Origin: Adiantum capillus-veneris
Lineage: Eukaryota > Streptophyta > Polypodiopsida > Polypodiales > Pteridaceae
Length of the DNA: 62,000 nt
Direction: 5' to 3'
Assembly: GCA_014529385.2 (NCBI GenBank)
Contig: CM043954.1
Coordinates: 8,517,306-8,579,305 of the forward strand
Part shown: positions 10,202 to 21,390 of the stretch, in pieces
Layout: every line of letters starts with the position of its first letter
How positions within the stretch are numbered: the stretch's first letter is position 1
Notes under the pieces: generated by a model
The model's database searches: none
What the model was told of the DNA's origin: nothing
What the model saw: the letters and a program-made list of their open reading frames with translations, nothing else
Program-made: the position numbers and the translations under genes

Positions 10202-11570
10202 TGTAACATTTAATGCACGAGTAACTTGTGTGTAGTGGAAAATGATAACATAGTGAGCAATTCATTAAGAACAAGTTCCTAATGAGCATAGAGAGAGTAC
10301 TTAGTTTGGAAAAGCAACATAGCTATATACACCTAGCTAGTTTGGCATAGACAATACTTGAAAAGAGAGAGAAATATAACAATTGACAACAGTTGAGGAC
10401 CGGATTTACATGGAGCCGCCCCCCCCCTCCAAAAAGGCTTTGTATTATAGCTTCTCCCATCAAAGGAGACTTTTGTACAAAAATCTTTGTGTTCCTTGAT
10501 AAAACTCATTGGTGCAATGAAGATGGAAGCTTCATGCACCAAAATATGCTTGAAAAACACACCTAGTGGACCTAGCCTCAATCCCAAGACCTCACACACC
10601 TTCAAAGATGGTGAGAGCTAGCAGGGATGAGGAAAGATTGAGAGGAAGAAGATATATCTTACAAGAAATAAGTATTCTCCTCACATAATCACTCTAATAG
10701 CATAGCTTAGCTTAGTAATTAGCATGGTAGAGGAAATGAGCATGCCATTGAAGCTTGGATCATGGTTGGATTTTCATTCCATAGTCAAGAGTTGTTGGTG
10801 TACGCCTCTACTTCTCAATGCTTGGAGAAGGAGATGGAGTTCTTGCTCAACACATGAGATGTGTGTGTATGTGTGTGTGTGTAGCAAAAATTGATTAGTG
10901 TAAAACGAAAACCTCTCTCTCTTCTTGGTCGACCCCTCTTCCCAAAAGCTCTTGCTGGCTTCCCATTGGCTCGTGCAGAGCTTCTCCATTAACAATTAAA
11001 AGGCATAGTTGATAGCCTTGTGACAAGTGTCCCCCTTTACCCTTTTGTGAGAGCTTTAGGTAATTAAATAATTTATTTAAACTCTCACTGGACCTTTTAG
11101 TCTTCTGGCCAATAGGAATCAAGAAAGCCATTGGGCTGCTGGATGCTCATTGGACCCCTTGGTAGACTGTCCAATAGTCTTCTAGGGAGCTTAATTTCTA
11201 TTGGTTCTTTTACCAAGCATTTTTAAATTGATTAGACTAATTTTACTCTAGCCTAATTTTCATTGGTCCTCCTCTATGGCCATCCAATAGGATTTGAGGG
11301 GAGATTGGGGGCAACTGGACGAGGAGCTTTCCATGTGTCCATTCTTCCCTCTGTGTAAAGGGAGAGCTTGGGAGTGTGTGTGTGTTTCTCTCTCTTCCCC
11401 TACCATTAGGGCTCACCCCCTCCTTCCTAGGGATGTGGGAAGACTTTTTAGCCTTCCCATAACCATCCAATATTCCCCAATTTTAGCCATTGGAATTTTT
11501 AATTAATTTTCCCTATTTTCCCTCCTTTGGATCCCTGCTGAGGTCAGTTTGGCAGCCTTACCAATATTCT
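10202..11570 (-). mobile_element. 5' LTR of chromovirus A (upper boundary approximate)
   Basis: In plus coordinates the LTR starts TGTAACATTT at 10202, directly beside the PBS. The upper end is not fixed; I place it near 11570 where the character of the sequence changes. A TATA-like TATATAG (minus strand, about 10320-10328) lies about 120 bp from the PBS end. A dense group of CCAAT boxes in both orientations occupies 11109-11493, which would be U3. A short (TG)n run is at 10860-10883. No matching 3' LTR is visible below 5600, in keeping with the truncated element. Confidence 0.55.
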
Positions 11571-12317
11571 AGCTGTTACTCCTCTGGTACCTCCCCATAT
11601 TAAATGATCAGTTTAACATGATAAAATCATTTAGGAGAATTAGATATTAGTTTTTATGACACATGCTGTACTAAAACTTCCTTTAGTGTCTTCTTGACTC
11701 CAAAAAGCTTAAAATTTTTCACTCTTTCTTTCCAGCATGAGAAGGATAATTTTTTTCATGAGTCCTTTCTTCTCTTGCTCTACTGCATTATAATGCAGCT
11801 ACCCTTGGCTATGGATATTGGATCCACTATTTATGCTCATTTAATGTGGCATATGTGGTAATGGTATGATGATGAATGTCGGTGATAGTCATTTAGAAGT
11901 AGTACATGTTGAACTTGACATCTCAACACTCATATCCAAACCAATGAAGTATGTTTACCCACAAGTCTATGCACTTCTAGTTAGGGATTATTTTTTTGGC
12001 TTCTTTCACTCAAAGGTGAATAGGTTTTGTAAGACTAACCATCTATCTTGAAATTCACGAGCTCTTTTTGGTTGCCATTTTTGAACCATGATTTTTCACA
12101 CTCATGGTGATAAGAGCAGGTAGTACTATTATTCCAGGGATGTGAGATCCTTATTAATTGAGGCTATTTAATGAATTGTAAAACTAATGATATTGGTGAG
12201 ATGACAATCTAACACTTTGATCAAATCCTCTCAATTGATTGAGGGACTAACTCCTCCAGTGGTGACAAACTAGGATTCCTTCATCATTTCATTATACTCA
12301 ACACTAGCTCAAAATGG
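11571..12317. other. Gene-free stretch
   Basis: No coding signature, LTR terminus or primer site could be supported. A 61-codon frame (11866-12051) shows no recognisable protein. Confidence 0.5.
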
Positions 12318-12764
12318 ATGGTGACTTTTGAGATAGTTGAAGGTGGCAAGAAAGTTCCTCCCATACTGCATACAAAGGACAAGATATTTGAAGCAGACAA
12401 GTATGTTCAGGACATGGATGAAATGTACAAGAAGGTCAAAGTGGCCTTAGAAAAGACTCAGGCAAAGCAAAAGAAAGTAGCTGATCGTCACCGTCGTGAA
12501 GTGGTATTTTCAGTTGGTGATTGGGTGCTTCTACGCTTTGAAAAGGCAAGGTTAAAGAAGATGAAGGGCAAGGAAAGACTGTTTCCAAAGCTCAGCATGT
12601 GTTACTATGGGCCTTTTCAAGTATGTGACATAATCAGTGATGTTGCATATAGGCTGATTCCAATTTGCAACTTGCATTGCCGACATCCTCGAACCCCATT
12701 ACGAAAAAACATAGCTAGATTGGGTGGGCTCCATTGCTTAAGGAAGATTACACACAGAAGATGA
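12318..12764 (+). pseudogene. Gypsy integrase C-terminal fragment (GPY/F module), plus strand
   Basis: The 148-codon frame contains FEIVEGGKKVPPILHTKD, a Lys-rich helix (KKVKVALEKTQAKQKKVADRH), and then VGDWVLLRF...LSMCYYGPFQVCDIISDVAYRL. The last block is the GPY/F module that follows the integrase core in Ty3/gypsy elements. After that the frame becomes garbled, where the usual HNAFHVSLL-like block should stand. No chromodomain is visible. The sequence type matches the chromovirus family of element A, but the strand is opposite. It is an isolated fragment with no core upstream. Confidence 0.8.
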
Positions 12765-13089
12765 AGGTGAAGAGGGGACAATAGGAAGAGGAGGGAGAAG
12801 AAGATGGTGGAATGAGGAGAGAGGTGGGAATAGGAGGGAAACTAAGGGCATGAGAAGATTCAAAAGAGAGGTGAAAATAAGAGGGAAAAGAAGGCCAAGT
12901 GAGTGAAAGAGACCTTTTTGAGGTAAAAAGACCACGTAATGGAAAGTTACCTTATATTTTCTTTCCAAAAAAATTCACCTTAGAAATTCAAAAGCAATTT
13001 TTGAAATGAATGTTTTGTAACTAAAGCCCTCCTCTCATGGGCCTAGATTACTCTTTCTCTAAATGTTAAAAGGAAAAATAGATACCTCA
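12765..13089. other. Purine-rich tract and spacer
   Basis: 12765-12925 is strongly purine-rich on the plus strand (gaggaggagaaga-like runs). The rest is unremarkable. Short frames on the other strand are shadows of this composition. Confidence 0.5.
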
Positions 13090-13910
13090 AACTTCCCCTA
13101 AGGTTGTTGTTGCTCTCGAGCGTCAATTTGGGCCTATATATTTTTCAACCCTGCTTGTGACTTGGATGCCTTCTTTTGATGGATGGCACATAATTCCTCT
13201 TGAATTAGGGAATTATAATATCTTTTGAATTTACTCACATTGAGGAATCCAATGGTTTCAACTTTGTCTAGAGTCTCCACATGAATGGCATCTTGGGGAG
13301 TAGTTTCACATACTTTATATGGTTCCCTTCCAATGTATTTCAAATTTTTTTGTTGTTATACACTCCATATATAAGGATTCTATCACAAACTTTGATATCT
13401 ATGTATTTTAAAGGGTGGTCAACAAACCACTTATTTCTCCTATCCTCCTCCATAAGGGCATTCTACATAGCCAGTGGTCCTCTTCTTTTAGTCTCTCAAG
13501 GACATATAAATGCTCAACTTTCATCCCAATTTTCTTGAGAAGCTACTTGCAGACTAGGAATGAGGAATTCCTTTGGCATAACTGCTTCTTGCCCATATAC
13601 CATCTTGAACGGTGTGCAATTAATAGCCACTTTACATGCAGTATGATAAGCCCATAGAGATTATGTAAGCCGCAAGACTAATTGGACCTACAATTTCTAA
13701 GTTTTAATAGGATGTAGGGGAAAATTATCCATTTGTTGTGTTATTTTATAAAGTTGGAATTCATCACACCTTTTGCAAAAAAAATGATGCATCCTTAAAT
13801 AAGGTGGGCCACCAATAACTTGATGGTAACACGTTTCTAGGATTCAAATCTCCTGAAAAATAACCACGAGCAATGTCCATATGTGCTTCTTGCAAAATGT
13901 ACAAATACTC
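13090..13910 (-). pseudogene. Athila/Tat-type integrase remnant (zinc-binding and C-terminal parts)
   Basis: On the minus strand the zinc-binding region lies at about 13910-13740 (HMDIARGYFSGD, YWWPTLFKDASFFCKRCDEFQ). It is followed by the C-terminal part at 13690-13530 (WAYHTACKVAINCTPFKMV, then VYGQEAVMPKEFLIPSLQVA) and the linker down to about 13090. The central D,D-35-E core between them is missing, so this is an internal deletion derivative. Stops are frequent. The same lineage supplies the RNase H piece just above it. Confidence 0.8.
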
Positions 13911-14431
13911 ATCCTCACAGGCACAACGTCTAAGAGTATAATCTTTCCCTAGCTTATAGAGGGTTCTAAAAATTAAGCAATATGATTCCCATTCCTTGAT
14001 TACTTTCCAAGCTATATCCTTTCAAAGCTCTTTGGGTGGAAATCTATTAACTAAAAAGTTAACAATTTTTTCATTCCATTCGGCCATGGCTCAACCATAA
14101 GGAGGGAAGTATCAAGAAACTCATCATCAACTCTAATGCGAGCTTCCCCATTTGGTATGCAAGACAAATGATCAACCACAAAATGTTTTTTGCTCGGCCT
14201 CACCACCATCGTAAAATCAAATTCAAGGAGAATGAGTAACCATCTTGTAATTCTTCTCATGGAGCATGGTTTATTTAGGTACAAATAGAATAATTCTTGA
14301 TTATCAACATAAAATACAAACTTGGTGGCAAGAAATAATAGCAAAATTGTTTTATTGCAAAAATCATAGTGCATAGGGGTCTGACGTTGAAAAATTTGAT
14401 GCACTCTCACTAAAAAAAGCACACGATACAA
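13911..14431 (-). pseudogene. Athila/Tat-type RNase H C-terminal part and tether
   Basis: The frame 14431-14051 contains ATKFVFYVDNQELFYLY, NKPCSMRRITRWLLILLEFD, then a DHLSCIPNGEARIRVDDEFL block and a short acidic tether. These are the last part of RNase H and the segment before the integrase zinc finger in this gypsy lineage. The equivalent stretch of the outer plus-strand element at 28530-28680 is clearly homologous (ADHLSRLTHGEAPIGVDD). The upstream RNase H active site and RT are absent; at about 14435 the sequence turns into plus-strand coding DNA. Confidence 0.8.
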
Positions 14432-14439
14432 GACAAAAG

Positions 14440-15801
14440 GATTAAAGTCAGTAGCCCCAATGAGAGAACAAAAGGAACCAAGAACATCCTATGATGGACC
14501 TAAAAATTCCAAATGCATTGACTTAGCTAAACAAGGAGAAGAGACAAAGTCCGCATATACTACCACGGGCCTCACGAGGAGGAAGAGTAGCTATTGATAG
14601 CTACTCTCAAAACAATATAGAGGTGTATTTGCATGGTCGTACAAGGACCTTAAGGGTGTTGATTCAAGTGTTTACCATCATACTATATCTCTTAAGAGAA
14701 ACACAAAACCTGGTAGACAACATCCCTATACATACAATGAAACATTCACCAAAAAGATAAAAAAGGAGATAGACAAGCTTAAGGAAGCCGAGTTTATCTA
14801 TGAGATTGAACATGAAGATTGGGTATCACCAATTGTGATAGTGCCCAAGAAAAATGGCAAATTGCGAGTTTGTGCAAATCTCAACTAGGTAAATGCTACC
14901 ATTATCAGAGATAACTATCCCTCATTAATTACTGATCATGTTATTGAGAGAGTTGTGGGTAAGGAAGCTTACAAATTTCTTGATGGCTTTTCAAGATACA
15001 ATTAGCTTGCCATACAACGTGAGGATCATCATAAGATGTCCTTTGCAATAGAGTGGGGCATATTTTCTTATAGGGTAATACCATTTAGCTTGACCAATGC
15101 ACCTACCACATTCCAAAGGATGATAAGACATGCATTTAAAGAATATATAAGACAAATCTTAGAAATTTAAATGAATGACTTATGCGTCCATTATCTCTTG
15201 AGAGACAAACACATCAAGCATTTGAAAAATATCTTTGTGAAATGTAGGACTTATTGTATCTGCTTAAATATGGAGAAATGCATCTTCACATTGTGTCTAA
15301 AAATGTCATTTCCACAGATCTTGAAAAGATACAAGTGACTGTTTCTCTTATGAGACCAACAAAAGTTAAAGTACAATCCTTTATGGGCCACTGTGACTAC
15401 TATGGATAATTTATCTATATGTACGCAGTCATTGCCAAACCTCTCTATGCTCTCATTACAAAGTTTGAGTGGACCGACGAGTCTGAGAAACAATTCTAGC
15501 AATCGAAGCAAAAGATTAACTTCTGCTCCAATTCTGAAAGCTCTTGATTGGAATAAGATATTTCATGTCCACATTGATGCATCAGCATATGCAATTGGAT
15601 GTATCTTAGCATAGCTTGGAGAGAACAATGTGGACTTTTCTATCTGTTACGCCAACATACAACTTAATAGTGCGGAAAGAAATTACACGACAACGAAAGC
15701 AGAAGGGATATGAATGGTCTATATTGTGAAAAAGTTTAAACACTATCTTCTTGCAAATAAATTTTTATTCTTGTGGATCATCAAGCACTATTATTACTTG
15801 G
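14440..15801 (+). pseudogene. Outer Athila/Tat-like element: RT and RNase H, first half
   Basis: The plus strand reads through the RT approach (VFAWSYKDLKGVD near 14605-14660), KEAEFIYEIEHEDWVSPIVIVPKKNGKLRVCANLN, then KFLDGFSRYN and FSYRVIPFSLTNAPTTFQRM. The active-site strand is degraded: where (Y/F)xDD is expected the frame reads I, stop, MNDLCV. The connection region and RNase H follow (KIFHVHIDASAYAIGCILA at 15558-15614, SAERNYTTTKAEG, VDHQALLLL up to 15800). Many in-frame stops show it is dead. At 15801 it is cut by element Q, and the same RNase H sentence resumes at 28498 with VNKPCN. Confidence 0.88.
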
Positions 15802-16869
15802 TGTTGAAAGGACGCCCTTTCATCAATGTTTCCACAAAGATTCCATTAAGATTCCTCAAAGATTCTAAAGATTCCACATGAAGATGGTGATGAAGTAATG
15901 AAGATGAAGATGGATGCTGCAACATGAAGATACGAGTTCATGGACGTCATCGAATATCCCGTTATTATTATTTTGAGCCATTACGGCCACTTTTGTAATG
16001 TTTACGGGAACCCCATATTTTAAATCGGCACTTGTATTTTGGCCACAGATGCTTGTATAATGAGTAAAGCCAATTCAGTTTCTTGTAATTAATCTCTGTA
16101 GAAGCCTAGAGACAATTCAGGTCATTTGGTCGGACATTAGGTTTGAAGGCTTTGTATATAAGCTGAAACCTAAGGCTTTGTAAAAGACACATTACGTTAT
16201 CTCAATTAATATACAGTCGTGGGTTCTGCAGCACACAGTAGTGAGCTTCACGCACACACACCGTCCCGCACACTAATCACATTGCAGATATGAGAGTAGG
16301 AGCGTGTTAGCATCGAGGAGCTCTCCGCGTCGACGCAAGCAATGCAAGCCGAGGACCACATCGCGAGCCCGCCTGCTACGAGCTATATTTGGTCGTAAGT
16401 ACCTCAAACGACATCCGTTCTGAATGATCGAGTAGTCGTTAGAATCAGGGCGAGAAGCTCTTCGTGTTGATATCTTTGTAGATCAGTTTCGGACACTTTG
16501 GAAATTGTTGTTTTGAGTCTATCGCGACAACGATTAGAGGTCTTACAGTTATGGTTTTCAGGGTTAAGGTGTTTGGCCACATAGGATATGTCCTTGTGAG
16601 TCTTACCCTCCGATTTTGAGTCATTCCGATACGATTTGAGACTGTTTCGAGCTTGTAGTGTTTCGTAGGATGTGTTGTCTGTTTCTTTGCTTTATGGTAG
16701 TGTTGTGGTAGGATTAGTGACTGTAGAGTGTTGTTCGTGTCTAGCTCAGGGTTGACAACCCAGAGATTGCCTCCATGCCCTAGTCGGGTAAGCTACGTCC
16801 TCGGATTGACAGTTTGTTGGTCTGTGTTCTCACTGTGCTCCATCGTCCGTCGCGGTGTATCCGCTAACA
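15802..16869 (+). mobile_element. 5' LTR of element Q
   Basis: It is 1068 bp long, begins TGTTGAAAGGACG and ends CCGCTAACA. Only scattered substitutions distinguish it from the 3' LTR at 26681. TATATAAG at 16155-16162 is a credible TATA box, matched at 27034-27041 in the 3' LTR. A half copy of the leader palindrome (AGTCTATCGCGA) lies at 16516-16527. Confidence 0.9.
16155..16162 (+). promoter_or_regulatory. TATA box in LTR of element Q
   Basis: TATATAAG is embedded in a stretch conserved between both LTRs (16155 and 27034) and in the inverted copy. It is the only strong TATA match in the LTR and probably sets the start of the genomic RNA. Confidence 0.6.
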
Positions 16870-16870
16870 T

Positions 16871-16888
16871 TGGCGCCGTTGCCGGAGA
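16871..16888 (+). promoter_or_regulatory. Primer-binding site of element Q (tRNA-Asp)
   Basis: TGGCGCCGTTGCCGGAGA follows the LTR end by one base. The PBS typical of Athila/Tat elements, complementary to the 3' end of plant tRNA-Asp, is TGGCGCCGTTGCCGGGGA; there is one mismatch. Confidence 0.85.
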
Positions 16889-19614
16889 CAAAGCGCCTAA
16901 ACTAGCGTAGACCACATCACTCGTGTTTGACAGTATAGCGTTTCTCTAGAGTTTTCTAGGGCGTTGTCACCATTTGCCTTCTTAGTGGGAAGTCAGAGAG
17001 CGGATCTTTTGACTGAGGGATAGCTAGGGAGCCTGCGTCTCGCTGAGGTGGTCCACCATGAGGTTGAGGTATGGTTATTTTATTTTGTTGTGTGTTTAGA
17101 TTAGGTTTTATGATTTGTGTGTTTGGTTGTGACTTATGGTTGTGAAGAACTTGAAAGAGAAAAAAACAAACGCAAAGAAAAACGCAAAAGGTAAGTAGGA
17201 GGCTGTTTGCTTGCCAGAAAGCAAAAACAACCATTCAACCATCCAAAGTAGGACTTTAGGTAGTGTAGGACATCTGATGTTGATCTAGAGCAATTTTGAC
17301 ATGAAAGTGTGCTTGAAAACACAAAAGGCGGAATTGTGATGATTATGGTAAAAGTGCTCTAAAATGGTCGTTTGAAAGCCGATTTGAGTGCTTGTTTTTG
17401 CATTGGAGACCTTAAGGTAGGGGAAAAACACAGATTTCGTCCAATCAATTCCAAAAAAAAAAAAAAAAACCCCCTAAAAACCCAAAAAAAAAATCTGAAA
17501 CCAAATCTGCAATTTCATTTTTTTTTTTTTTTTTTTTTGCATATGACCTTGTTTTGCATATTCTCTAGAGCTTGTATGTGAAATTTCAAAGCATTTGCAT
17601 CAATGCTTGTGCATCTAAGTGGGAATTTGCTTTTTCTGAGTATAAGGAAGTGAACCGTGAAATGCTTGAATCCAAAGGAAAAGAAGTCCAAATTGAATGA
17701 AACTTTGGGGATAAGCTTCTAAGGGCATTCGGAACCAAACTGTCCAAAAACAGAGAAAAAAATACTTTCCAGTGGCTCTCTGCCTAGTCTATCGCGATAG
17801 ACTGATGAATTGGAGATAGACTCACAATCAGGCAAAACCCCTCATACCACAGGTAAAACACATCAATACAAGGCTGCTCCCAAAAATTGAGTGTACTTGG
17901 ACACCTGCTTGACCACTAAACCTCAAGTCTGGTGTTTAGAGTCAGACTTCAGAGACAAATTGGGTAAAGGGACTTGACCAAATTTCCAAACCTTGTGAAA
18001 CTTGGTATACATGATCTACAGAGGGTAGGGAACATATCTGTGAAGAGAAAATTTGAAAAAAGTGTCATGTTAGCATACTTGGTGAGTCTATCGCGATAGA
18101 TAAAGAACCCAGTGATAGAAACCATATTTTTCAAAAACCTCTATGGCATAGCTTGGAAAGGTGCTATCAAGGACACATAAAAATTTTGAAGTCATTTGGA
18201 CATCAGAAAGTGGGTCTAAGACCATTTGAGAGGATTCAACTTGTAGAAAACACCAGATCTGGTCTAACTGACAAAGTAAAAGTCCAAACCACTTGAAAAT
18301 TGGTAGGAGGACTAAGGAGAGGTGTTGGAACACAGTGGTATAGTCAAAGTTCAAGTTTGACCTATAAAAGGGGTACTTGCTGAGTCTATCGCGATAGACT
18401 CAAAGCAGAGCCAAAGAAATTGAAATTTTCAAAACCCTCTGGAGCATAGCTTGTTTAGCCTCTCAGGAGGTTACACACAAAATTTGGTGGATTTTGGACA
18501 TTGGGAAGTCATCCTAAGTCTATTTTCTAGTGATCAGATAGACTTAGAATTCTAGACTTGGAGTTAGAGACCTAAGAAAAACTCCAAAACAAGTGGAAAT
18601 TGGTGAGCAAGGTGTACAGAGCATAGGGAACATAGTGGTAAAGAGAAATCTGGAAAATTTTCAAAACTGAAGAGTCTACTGAGTCTATTGCGATAGACTA
18701 GGGCTTTTTCACAGAAATTGATATTTTTGAAAACTGACCTTAGAGCCTTGTTCTACATGTTGTTGTGAGCCTATGGTTAAATTTTGAGTAAATTTGGAGT
18801 ATTGTGAGTGCATCTAAGAGGATTACTTCATAAGATCAGAAAAGAAACTGTTGTTTGATGCAAGTTACAAAAGAAAAGTATTCCAAATTGCTTGAAACTT
18901 GGTGAGTAGTATCTCAAGAGAAGGGGGAACTCAAATCTGTTAAAACAGTTGAAAAACTGTATCCCAGTAACACTCTGGTGAGTCTATCGCGATAGACTTA
19001 GGAATTCACTGTAGAAAATTCAAAATTCAAATCTGACTTCATATTTGGGTTCAGAAGGCCCATTATACCCTGTACACAAAGTTTGAGTGCATTTGGACAT
19101 CTGCAAGAGGTATTTGGTGAGTCTATCGCGATAGACAACCGAGGAAAAAATTTTGAGAAAATTTTTGAAACCAAGTATACCACTGGGTTTATCATTGCCT
19201 AAGGAGTGCACACACCAATTTTGGGCTCAAACAGACCACTTGCAAAAACATCAGATAGAGCAACTTTCCAAATTACATCTCACTGTTTTGGTCATAACTT
19301 TCACATACGGACTCCGATTCCAAAAGTTTTTTTATCAAAACGTAGCTTGAGAGCAGCACTACAGATCTTAGAGTAAATTAACCAAAATGGTTACGACCAA
19401 AATGGTGACCATTTTGATCAGTTTTTAAAAAAACGCTGTTTAAGGCCTCAAAATGCATCCGGAAGTCAGGGGTGTCTAAAATTGACAATTTGAGAGAATT
19501 GTAAGAAAACGCTCATGGTTTTGGACATAGTTTTGGATTTTCCCTGACCAAAACACTTGAACACACTGAGAGAGGTATTACTACAGCAAGCTAGATCTGT
19601 TAAGCCTAGAAATC
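16889..19614 (+). other. Long untranslated leader of element Q
   Basis: This 2.7-kb stretch between PBS and gag has no supported frame. It contains A-rich and T-rich runs near 17453-17470 and 17518-17538. From about 17780 to 19140 it holds a diverged tandem array with a conserved palindrome. Leaders of this length are usual in Athila/Tat elements. They would carry packaging and dimerisation signals of the genomic RNA. Confidence 0.8.
17786..19137 (+). repeat. Diverged 299-bp tandem array with conserved palindrome
   Basis: Copies of AGTCTATCGCGATAGACT start at 17786, 18085 (last two bases differ), 18383 (a perfect 22-bp palindrome from 18381 to 18402), 18682 (one mismatch), 18981 and 19120 (last base differs). 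Start-to-start distances are 299, 298, 299, 299 and 139. Between them the sequence has drifted strongly, but unit-specific landmarks persist. Examples are 'ttcaaaa(a/c)cctct' followed by 'gcatagcttg' after the second and third copies, and 'cttggtgag' before several copies. The palindrome is thus better conserved than the unit that carries it. Confidence 0.9.
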
Positions 19615-21390
19615 ATGTCTACATCAGACTCAGACTCAGCTTATACAAGCGCATGGATTGCAGGGATAGATGAGCACCCGCCTAGAATAGATCTTCCAAA
19701 CCTACAGTACATAAAGACCAATTTTGTGGAGAGAGTTTGGACGTATAACCATGAAAGTGAAGGACTATATAGGTATATTAATGGAAATCAATTCAACCTT
19801 TACAGTTGCTTAGAGCCTTACCCAGATGAGCTGACAGAATACAAGCTCTTATATGTCTATACATACGAGGTCGACCGACAATGGACATCTTTATTTGTTG
19901 ACAAGTATGGACGAGAATATAGAGCTGTAGAAAGCACAAATCCACGAACCAAATTAAAGATGAGTGGATATTTGGTCAATGAAGGACCTCAGATACATCC
20001 ACCAAACACGGGAACCTCTAAGAGAATTCCAAAGAGGGGACCACCACCTGGATTTCCTCCTAGAGTGATAACGAGAGATGAAACGATACGAGAGAGGTGT
20101 ATGGTTCCATAATTTGCACCCCAAAGTATAAGACCATCTCAGCTAAGAAAATGGGTAAATAGAAAGTACAATGGCATAGGAGACCCATACGCCCATGTCT
20201 CGGCTTTCAAGCAAGTCCTACGAGCAGAACGAGTAGAGGACTTCCACACGCAGTATGAGGGTTTTGGACTTACATTGGAGGACAATGCACAAGCATGGTT
20301 TGAACTATTGAACTGAAGAGAGTTCACAACCATTGAGAAAATGTTGGATGAATTTGTTCAAGAATTCACTAAGAGGGGCATAAAACATAACACCCTTCCT
20401 AAGATTCAGGAATTTAAACAAGGCGAAACAGAAACATTGCGACATGCAATACTGCGTTTCAAGCAATATGTTGCTAGATGTCCTACCCAAGAGTTACCCA
20501 CGCCAAAACGTCAGATCCTATGCTTCATCAGAGGACTTAGGAATGAGAATCTCCAAAAGGACCTATACATGAAAAGATACCAAACCTTGGAAGAGGTGAC
20601 CAAAGCGGCAGTTGACCTAGTTGACAATTGCGAATTCTATGAAGATGGTCAAAAGAAGATGAATGATGCGAGTGAGAAAAAGAAAACCGCTGATCTTAAG
20701 GATCAAAGAGTAAATGTTGAGGAGCAAATCATAGAGAATGTGATGCAACGCATCAACCACTCTAACAGAGTACCAACCTATAGAGTTCCTCAACGACGTA
20801 GGTGCATGACATGTGGAGGGGACCATCCGACGCAACATTGTCCTGACTATAGACCTAAGACTCCACCAGGGTTTGAGCATGTTATGTCTCAACCGCCTAG
20901 ATATCATCCTGTAGTGGAACAAGTGTTCTTAAGTGAAAGACCCATAGCTGCTAGAAATGCATATGAGAGTCATGAGCTTCAAATAGAAAGATATGTGGTA
21001 GATCAGAGGCCACTTCAAGGTCACTATCAAGTATTGCCACAACAACCAGTACGTCCATGTGACAGATGTGGTAGTAGTGATCACTTGATTAAGGATTGTC
21101 CACACCATGATATCATGATAAATGTATATTGTAATGAGTGTGCAATCACACATATGATTTTGGATTGTCCTAAGAATCCAAGAAAGAAAGGTAAAATGCA
21201 ACCACATGTTACCTTTCCTTCTACCAGCAAATTAGAGAAAGAACGAGCCGCAACAAAAGGAGAGGCGACAACAACAACAAAGCAAGAAACAATTACAAAA
21301 GAACAGGTGCTTAAACAACAAGAAGATGAAAGTAAGAAAGTTGCTCCCGTAAACGTTGTCACAAGAGCACAAGCAAAAGTGCAAGAGTAG
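19615..21390 (+). pseudogene. gag of element Q
   Basis: One reading frame runs from ATG at 19615 (MSTSDSDSAYTSAW) to TAG at 21388, interrupted by TAA at 20110 and TGA at about 20314. The Retrotrans_gag core is at about 20180-20640 (DPYAHVSAFKQVLRAERV, EGFGLTLEDNAQAWFELLN, then LDEFVQEFTKRGIKHNTLPK and KQYVARCPTQELP). Three zinc knuckles follow: CMTCGGDHPTQHC (20803), CDRCGSSDHLIKDC (21058, canonical C-x2-C-x4-H-x4-C) and CNECAITHMILDC (about 21130). The first and third are one residue short in the C-to-H spacing. Gag would form the particle and bind element RNA. A basic Lys/Gln-rich tail precedes the TAG. Confidence 0.85.

Noticed and set aside
16871-16888. Short tRNA-like matches as tRNA genes
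   Set aside because: Here and at 55979, 47995, 51688 and 10189 only the complement of a tRNA 3' end is present beside an LTR, so these are primer-binding sites. No cloverleaf surrounds them.
17786-19137. Regularly spaced palindromes as a CRISPR array
   Set aside because: Spacing is about 299 bp, the intervening units are related to each other, and the setting is the leader of a plant retrotransposon.
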